Positions 14,429 to 19,033 of a DNA stretch of 19,033 bases are shown piece after piece. The first letter of the stretch is position 1. Every line of letters begins with the position of its first letter. The position numbers and the translations under genes were made by a program. The notes beneath the pieces are model-generated. The model was not told where the DNA came from, did no database searches, and saw only the letters and a list, made by a program, of their open reading frames with translations. The stretch is from Bacillota bacterium (lineage in GTDB: Bacteria; Bacillota; Clostridia; Acetivibrionales; DSM-1351): positions 1 through 19,033 of the forward strand of contig JAEYNY010000053.1 in assembly GCA_023412275.1 (NCBI GenBank), given 5' to 3'.

Positions 14429-15151
14429 CTATTTTTCAATACGTTTTTTCCTTTCGGAAAGATAATTTTCCATTTTCTCAACGGAAGTAGTTACAACCAA
14501 TTCTTCCGGCATCTCCACTTCCTTTAAAATCTTCAATACATTATCAAATCTGCCAATATTAAAGCTTATGTGAGAGTCAGTCCCTGTTGTTATCCTCACA
14601 CCATATTTTTTACACATTCGTGCTATTTCCCTGCAATTATCTTCGCTTCCCTTGCGCACATTAAAGGAATGATTGTTCAGCTCAATAAGTTTGCCGTAAT
14701 CCTTTGCCGTTTTAACAACCTTCTCAATGTCTATCTGAAATTGAGGATTTCCGGGATGAGCAAAAATATCTATATATGGATTTTTTAATATTTCAAAGGC
14801 TGCATTGGTATGATTTTCGATTGTAGAAGGTTCTATACAAATATCATGAAAGCTGGCCAGAACCAACTCCAACTTTTTTAAATATCTCTCAGGTAAATCA
14901 ACCGTACCATTATAATCCGTTATGTTCAATTCTACTCCACGAACAATCCTTACCCCATACAATATATCCGGTATTATTTCAAGATTCCCGAAATGATATA
15001 GAAATGGAGCTCCCTTCATTGCCGGTCCGTGATCAGAAATATTAATCATGCGAATTCCATTTGTATAAGCCTCTTTTGCGTTTTCCTGAACTGTACTGTA
15101 TGCGTGTCCGCTTGAAACTGTATGTGTATGTGTATCAACTACTATATTCAA
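14429..15151 (-). CDS. PHP-domain phosphoesterase, YcdX-like
   Basis: A 240-residue cytoplasmic metal-dependent hydrolase of the PHP superfamily, closest to the YcdX type. All expected trinuclear metal ligands are present: His8 and His10 in DTHTHT, His16, His41 in SDHG, Glu74 in GVELN, His102 in SFHD, His132 in AHPGNP, and Asp192 and His194 in GTDSH. The physiological substrate is unknown; YcdX proteins act as phosphatases in vitro. The start is TTG (15151), chosen because GGGGAGG lies 8 bases upstream. It lies 41 bp after hprK and 2 bp before murB, so it belongs to the same transcript. Confidence 0.9.
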   Translation of the reverse strand: MNIVVDTHTHTVSSGHAYSTVQENAKEAYTNGIRMINISDHGPAMKGAPFLYHFGNLEIIPDILYGVRIVRGVELNITDYNGTVDLPERYLKKLELVLASFHDICIEPSTIENHTNAAFEILKNPYIDIFAHPGNPQFQIDIEKVVKTAKDYGKLIELNNHSFNVRKGSEDNCREIARMCKKYGVRITTGTDSHISFNIGRFDNVLKILKEVEMPEELVVTTSVEKMENYLSERKKRIEK

Positions 15152-15192
15152 TGCTTCTACCTCCCCAGCCGGGTTTCAAAATGTACTTGTAT

Positions 15193-16119
15193 TTATATAT
15201 CTTTATTTATATTTCCCAATACTCTTTCACTAAGAGCTTTTGCAGCATTGTATCCCATTTTCTTCTGTCTGTTGTTCATGGCAGCTTCCTCAACTATAAT
15301 TGCCAGGTTTCTTCCCGGGCTCACCGGAATATTAAGGCAAGGCACTGCAAGACCTAAAATTTCGGTAAATTCATCTTCAAGACCAAGTCTGTCATATATT
15401 TTCTTATCATTCCAATGTTCAAGCTTTATTACAAGGTTTATATTCTCTGTCATTTTAACAGACCCAACACCATAAAGGTTTTTTACATCAAGAATACCGA
15501 TACCTCTTATCTCTATAAAGTGACGTATTATATCAGGAGCAGTACCTACAAGGGTCTTGTCGGAAACCTTTCTGACTTCGACATTATCATCGGCTACAAG
15601 CCTGTGTCCTCTTTTTACCAGTTCCAGAGCTATTTCACTTTTTCCAACTCCGCTTTCTCCAAGTATCAGTATACCTTCACCATATACTTCTACAAGAACA
15701 CCGTGCATACTTGTTCTCGGTGCAAGCTGAAGATTCAGATATCTTATAACACCGCTCATAAATCTGGATGTTACATCATCTGTCCTTAAAACAGGAATGT
15801 TATATTTACGGCCTACTTCTATCATTTCAGGGAAAACCCCTAATCCTCTTGCTACAACCATACACGGGAAACCGCATTTAAAGAAGTTATCCAGTCTCTT
15901 ATACCGTTCTTCCTCTGTTAGCTGCATCAAGTAGGCAGTTTCACCTTTACCGATTATCTGCATTCTATCTGTTCCAAAATATTCCATATATCCGGCAAGC
16001 TGTAATCCCGGCCTGTTCACATCGGCTGATGAGATTTCCACATTGTCGTAGTCCGGGGTCCCGGTTAATTCTTCCAGCTGAAACTCTTCCATGATCTCTC
16101 TTATGGTTACAGAAAACAT
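15193..16119 (-). CDS. hprK: HPr kinase/phosphorylase
   Basis: Phosphorylates HPr on Ser46 in response to glycolytic intermediates and reverses it with phosphate, the core sensor of carbon catabolite control in Firmicutes. This reading gives 308 residues. The P-loop GESGVGKS is at 154-161, His139 precedes it in the conserved SMHG, Asp177-Asp178 follow, and the HprK signature EIRGIGILDVKNLYGVGSV is at 203-221. I choose the ATG at 16119 because GAGGTG lies 6 bases upstream. An in-frame GTG at 16128 is itself part of that binding site. It heads the hprK-PHP-murB-rapZ-yvcK run. Confidence 0.96.
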   Translation of the reverse strand: MFSVTIREIMEEFQLEELTGTPDYDNVEISSADVNRPGLQLAGYMEYFGTDRMQIIGKGETAYLMQLTEEERYKRLDNFFKCGFPCMVVARGLGVFPEMIEVGRKYNIPVLRTDDVTSRFMSGVIRYLNLQLAPRTSMHGVLVEVYGEGILILGESGVGKSEIALELVKRGHRLVADDNVEVRKVSDKTLVGTAPDIIRHFIEIRGIGILDVKNLYGVGSVKMTENINLVIKLEHWNDKKIYDRLGLEDEFTEILGLAVPCLNIPVSPGRNLAIIVEEAAMNNRQKKMGYNAAKALSERVLGNINKDI

Positions 16120-16194
16120 CTGAAACACCTCAATTCGTTGTATATTAGGCTAACACAATGCACCTGTTTTCTTCTTTTTGATACATACCTTATT

Positions 16195-16223
16195 ATTATA
16201 TTATAATGGAGATAAAAAGGAAA
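16195..16223 (-). promoter_or_regulatory. Candidate promoter of the hprK cluster
   Basis: Two overlapping TATAAT boxes occur at 16195-16200 and 16200-16205 on the minus strand. The first has TTTCCT (16218-16223) at 17-base spacing, a three-of-six -35. A transcript would start near 16188 with a leader of about 70 bases. A promoter is expected here because hppA ends in a hairpin just upstream. Confidence 0.4.
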
Positions 16224-16240
16224 TGGGCTAGAGTAAAACT

Positions 16241-16271
16241 GTGCTTTGACCGTATGTTTCGGCCAAAGCAC
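16241..16271 (-). terminator. Hairpin terminator after hppA
   Basis: Arms 16241-16252 and 16260-16271 pair over 12 bp (one G-U wobble) around a 7-base loop. GTGCTTTG/CAAAGCAC and CCG/CGG give a strong stem. It lies 20 bp past the hppA stop codon and is followed by a short TTTT run. Flanking CTAGAG and CTCTAG could extend the structure. The weak U-run lowers confidence a little. Confidence 0.65.
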
Positions 16272-16291
16272 CAACTGTATTTATATTCTCT

Positions 16292-18733
16292 CTAGTTTTT
16301 TCTGTTTATCCTCATTCTATAGAAGGATCTCCATACAAAGAATAATCCACATGCCAAAAATACTATCCCCACATAAGGAGCAACATCCTTGAAGGTGTCT
16401 GAAATAGCTATTTCCATTGCCAACAGACCAAAAAGGGTAGTAAATTTGATTATCGGGTTAAGAGAGACAGACGAAGTATCCTTAAAGGGGTCTCCAACGG
16501 TGTCTCCTACTACAGTGGCATCATGAAGAGGTGTACCCTTCTGCTGCAAATCCACTTCAACTACCTTTTTAGCATTATCCCAGCATCCTCCGGCATTTGC
16601 CATAAATATAGCCTGATAAAGACCGAAAACTGCTATAGACATCAGGTATGACACAAAAAGTGCTACTGAATCATTTCCTGATTTGGGAGAAGACAAAAAT
16701 GCAAATGCCAATGAAAAAGAGAAGATTGCCACAAAAATATTAAGCATTCCTTTTTGTGCGTATTGTGTACAGATTTTTACAACCTCTTTAGATTTCTCCA
16801 CAGCCGCTTTGGAACTGGCATCCTCATCCAGCTGTATGTTTTTCTTTATATATTCTACTGCCCTGTAAGCACCTGTTGAAACAGCCTGGATAGACGCTCC
16901 CGTAAACCAGTAGATTACAGCTCCTCCACAGAGAAAACCTAGAATAGTGAAGGGATTAAGGAGATTTAATATTTCCTCCGGTTTGACTCCAAGAGTGTCC
17001 TTAATCACCAATATCAGCGAAAAAATCATTGTTGTGGCTCCAACCACTGCGGTTCCTATCAATACCGGTTTTGCTGTTGCCTTGAAGGTGTTGCCCGCTC
17101 CGTCATTGGCCTCCAGATAATACTTTGCTTTTTCAAAATCAGGTGTAAAGCCGAAATCTTTTTCTATTTCGGAATCAATATCAGGTATAGACTCTATTAA
17201 CGATAACTCATATATAGATTGTGCATTATCCGTAACAGGCCCATAGCTGTCAACTGCAATGGTAACAGGTCCCATACCTAAAAATCCGAATGCCACCAAA
17301 CCGAAAGCGAATATTGAAGGGTAGCTCATTATATCATCTAACCCCATTTTACTTGCAATATAGGCCGCAAACATCAGAACAATAAAAACCATGCCCTTCC
17401 AGAAGGCACTGAAATTACCGGCCACAAGTCCTGAAAGGATATTAAGGGATGGCCCCCCTTCTCTGGAGGCTGTGACGGTTTCCTGTACATGAACAGATTT
17501 GGGGCTTGTAAATATCTTTGTAAACTCAGGTATAAGCGCAGCTCCCAGAGTTCCACAGCTTATAATTAAAGATAAGATAAGCCATAGTCCGTCGGAAGTA
17601 TCGTTTGTTACGGTTCCCGGGCCTATCATAAAGAAGCTTACCAGAAAGGTTGCTATTATTGAATAAAATGAAGTAATCCAGACAAGGCTTGTCAGCGGCT
17701 TTTCAAAATCAATACTTTCTCTGTTTCCAAATCTGACTTTACTGAATAATTTGTTTATATAAAATGATCCTATTGAAGTTATTATCATAATAATACGCAT
17801 TGTAAATATCCATATGAGCATATGACTTTGAAGCTTGCCTGTTACAGACAGTATAATAAAGGTTATCAGTGCCACTCCTGTGACTCCGTATGTCTCAAAC
17901 CCGTCTGCCGTAGGGCCTACGCTATCCCCCGCATTATCACCTGTACAATCTGCAATAACCCCCGGATTTCTTGGATCGTCTTCCTTTATTTTAAAGACAA
18001 TTTTCATTAGATCAGATCCAATATCAGCTATCTTGGTAAAAATACCTCCAGCTATACGCAACACACTGGCTCCCAGGGATTCACCTATTGCAAATCCTAT
18101 AAAGCTTGCACCTGCCAGTTCACATGGAACAAACCTTAGAATTATAAGCATCATAATAAGCTCAACGCATATAAGGATTACACCTATACTCATTCCCGAA
18201 TCAAGAGGTATAAAAAGCAGCTTCAAGGGGTTCCTCTCCAATGAGCAAAAAGCCATTCTGCTGTTGGCCATAGTGTTCATCCTTATACCATACCACGCAA
18301 CACTGTAGGAACCTAGAATACCTACAACAGTGAAGCACAGTATAAGAGCCACCCCTCCTGCTCCTTTATCCTGCAAAAAGCCAAAGTAGAAAGCAATGCA
18401 GACTCCAATAAAAATAAGCAGTAATGCCAGAAATTTTCCTTGCTGAATCAGATAGGTTCTGCAGGTCTGATAAATAGTATCAGCAACGTCTAACATACTT
18501 TTATGTGCAGCAATTTTTTTTATCTTCAGAAATTGAAATACTCCGAATAACATACCTAACACACACACCAGTATTCCCATGTAGAGTATATTGTTCTGAG
18601 TAGAGGATAGTGGCGGAGTTTTAATATCTGCCTCCCCTGCAAAAACAGAAAGAGGTGATAAAGCAACCATTAGTGAACTTATTAATAATACTCTCAATAC
18701 CTTCTTCCACAACTTTTTATGCTGTGAACACAT
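16292..18733 (-). CDS. hppA: Membrane-bound ion-translocating pyrophosphatase
   Basis: An integral membrane enzyme that couples pyrophosphate hydrolysis to proton (or sodium) pumping. It has 813 residues with about 16 hydrophobic segments and an N-terminal signal-like helix (about 12-32). Active-site residues are visible: Lys234, Asp237 and Asp241 in IFTKIADIGSD; Glu251 in EDDPRNP; Asp262, Asp266 and Asp270 in ADCTGDNAGD; VDSYGPVTDNA near 495-504; and GDTVGDPFKD at 743-752. Lys551 in GNTFKA is the residue typical of potassium-independent enzymes, while Glu280 (TADGFETY) is placed as in sodium-type ones. ATG 18733 follows AAAGGAGG by 4 bases; a GTG at 18751 would put that site inside the gene. 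Confidence 0.95.
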   Translation of the reverse strand: MCSQHKKLWKKVLRVLLISSLMVALSPLSVFAGEADIKTPPLSSTQNNILYMGILVCVLGMLFGVFQFLKIKKIAAHKSMLDVADTIYQTCRTYLIQQGKFLALLLIFIGVCIAFYFGFLQDKGAGGVALILCFTVVGILGSYSVAWYGIRMNTMANSRMAFCSLERNPLKLLFIPLDSGMSIGVILICVELIMMLIILRFVPCELAGASFIGFAIGESLGASVLRIAGGIFTKIADIGSDLMKIVFKIKEDDPRNPGVIADCTGDNAGDSVGPTADGFETYGVTGVALITFIILSVTGKLQSHMLIWIFTMRIIMIITSIGSFYINKLFSKVRFGNRESIDFEKPLTSLVWITSFYSIIATFLVSFFMIGPGTVTNDTSDGLWLILSLIISCGTLGAALIPEFTKIFTSPKSVHVQETVTASREGGPSLNILSGLVAGNFSAFWKGMVFIVLMFAAYIASKMGLDDIMSYPSIFAFGLVAFGFLGMGPVTIAVDSYGPVTDNAQSIYELSLIESIPDIDSEIEKDFGFTPDFEKAKYYLEANDGAGNTFKATAKPVLIGTAVVGATTMIFSLILVIKDTLGVKPEEILNLLNPFTILGFLCGGAVIYWFTGASIQAVSTGAYRAVEYIKKNIQLDEDASSKAAVEKSKEVVKICTQYAQKGMLNIFVAIFSFSLAFAFLSSPKSGNDSVALFVSYLMSIAVFGLYQAIFMANAGGCWDNAKKVVEVDLQQKGTPLHDATVVGDTVGDPFKDTSSVSLNPIIKFTTLFGLLAMEIAISDTFKDVAPYVGIVFLACGLFFVWRSFYRMRINRKN

Positions 18734-18863
18734 ATTTCCTCCTTTTACCACAAAGGTTAAAAAATCCTATATACTATTTTATAGGCTATGTATCCCCAAC
18801 ATTCGAATTTTTATGAATTTCTTGCTGAAATAGCTCGTACAAGCTTATTTCATGTTGACAAAA
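18734..18863 (-). promoter_or_regulatory. Upstream region of hppA, promoter uncertain
   Basis: The 130 bases between the tRNA terminator and hppA contain one weak promoter candidate, TTGGGG then 17 bases then TAGTAT, on the minus strand. The -10 overlaps a perfect 6-bp inverted repeat, CCTATA (18766-18771) and TATAGG (18780-18785), separated by 8 bases. Neither element is strong. No riboswitch or small gene was recognised. Confidence 0.3.
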
Positions 18864-18910
18864 CATAAAAAAGAGAACTGTTTTCTAAGAAAACAGTTCT
18901 CTTTTTTATG
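18864..18910 (-). terminator. Perfect 22-bp terminator hairpin after the glycine tRNAs
   Basis: Arms 18864-18885 and 18889-18910 are exact reverse complements over 22 bp around a TAA loop. The core GAGAACTG/CAGTTCTC is flanked by A and T runs, so the transcript shows a stem followed by TTTTTTATG. The proximal arm begins with the last two bases of the encoded CCA of the tRNA, so there is no spacer between tRNA and terminator. Confidence 0.85.
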
Positions 18911-18982
18911 GAGCGGGTGATGGGAATCGAACCCACGCAATCAGCTTGGAAGGCTGATGTTCTACCATTGAACTACACCCGC
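18909..18982 (-). tRNA. tRNA-Gly (anticodon TCC)
   Basis: The acceptor stem GCGGGTG/CACCCGC, a D arm, the anticodon arm CAGCCTTCCAAGCTG with anticodon TCC, and the T arm with GGTTCGATTCC form a complete cloverleaf of 71 bases. The discriminator base is T, and the terminal CCA (18909-18911) is encoded in the DNA. It reads glycine GGA/GGG codons. Six bases separate it from the next tRNA upstream. Confidence 0.96.
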
Positions 18983-18988
18983 AAATAG

Positions 18989-19033
18989 TGGAGCGGGTTA
19001 CGAGATTTGAACTCGCGACTTTCACCTTGGCAA
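18989..19033 (-). tRNA. tRNA-Gly (anticodon GCC), 5' half cut by window end
   Basis: Only the 3' part is present, from the anticodon loop TTGCCAA (anticodon GCC), through the anticodon stem GGTGA, a five-base variable loop, the T arm GCGAG-TTCAAAT-CTCGT, acceptor strand AACCCGC, discriminator T and encoded CCA (18989-18991). The 5' half lies outside the window. It reads glycine GGC/GGU codons and is the upstream partner of the adjacent tRNA-Gly(TCC). Confidence 0.92.

Noticed and set aside
16120..16128. GTG start of hprK three codons upstream
   Set aside because: That GTG is part of the GAGGTG ribosome binding site for the ATG at 16119.
17835..18308. A 157-codon plus-strand frame inside hppA
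   Set aside because: It lies wholly antisense to conserved active-site segments of the pyrophosphatase and has Ser/Ile/Pro-rich shadow composition.
18734..18751. GTG start of hppA six codons upstream
   Set aside because: The extension would encode the AAAGGAGG binding site itself; the ATG at 18733 follows it.
1..19033. Mobile elements, CRISPR arrays, prophage or defence genes
   Set aside because: No transposase, integrase, direct-repeat array, phage or nuclease-type defence gene is seen; every sizeable minus-strand gene is accounted for by core metabolism, signalling or sporulation.

Overview
The window comes from an AT-rich, Gram-positive, endospore-forming anaerobe of the class Clostridia. 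This rests on the spoIIAA-spoIIAB-sigF and spoVAC-spoVAD-spoVAE genes, hprK, AGGAGG-type ribosome binding sites, TTG/GTG starts, and a membrane pyrophosphatase. The gene set and order look like the cellulolytic Ruminiclostridium / Clostridium cluster III group, but that placement is inference. All supported genes lie on the minus strand, so transcription runs from position 19033 towards 1.

In order of transcription: (1) two tandem glycine tRNAs (anticodons GCC, cut by the window edge, and TCC), followed at once by a perfect 22-bp terminator hairpin. (2) hppA, a membrane-bound proton-pumping-type pyrophosphatase with its own hairpin terminator. (3) A tightly packed run hprK, PHP-domain hydrolase, murB, rapZ, yvcK, glycogen debranching enzyme, whiA, with gaps from a 4-bp overlap to about 40 bp. 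It joins carbon-status signalling (HPr kinase, RapZ, YvcK), wall precursor synthesis (MurB), storage polysaccharide breakdown and the regulator WhiA. (4) spoIIAA-spoIIAB-sigF, preceded by a good sigma-H-type promoter that uses the whiA stop codon as part of its -35 box. A 189-bp non-coding spacer with a candidate promoter and palindrome separates spoIIAB from sigF. (5) A small one-helix membrane protein gene, in the slot that spoVAA/spoVAB fill in Bacillus. (6) spoVAC-spoVAD-spoVAE, the dipicolinic acid uptake genes, ending in a clear terminator. (7) An orphan CheX/CheC-like phosphatase gene and a 25-bp perfect hairpin, then trmL, an M20-family peptidase and a DUF2156 protein. (8) gap (glyceraldehyde-3-phosphate dehydrogenase), truncated by the window start.

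Most of this is well-known firmicute core and sporulation content. There is no mobile element, CRISPR array, prophage or defence system. The points most worth a second look are regulatory or hybrid features: the spoIIAB-sigF spacer, the hairpin/promoter between the spoIIA and spoVA groups, the small membrane protein, the membrane-anchored YvcK, the pyrophosphatase with a mixed residue signature, and the glycogen debranching gene embedded between yvcK and whiA. No gene-free stretch exceeds 300 bases; the longest (about 200 bp) are described as features.
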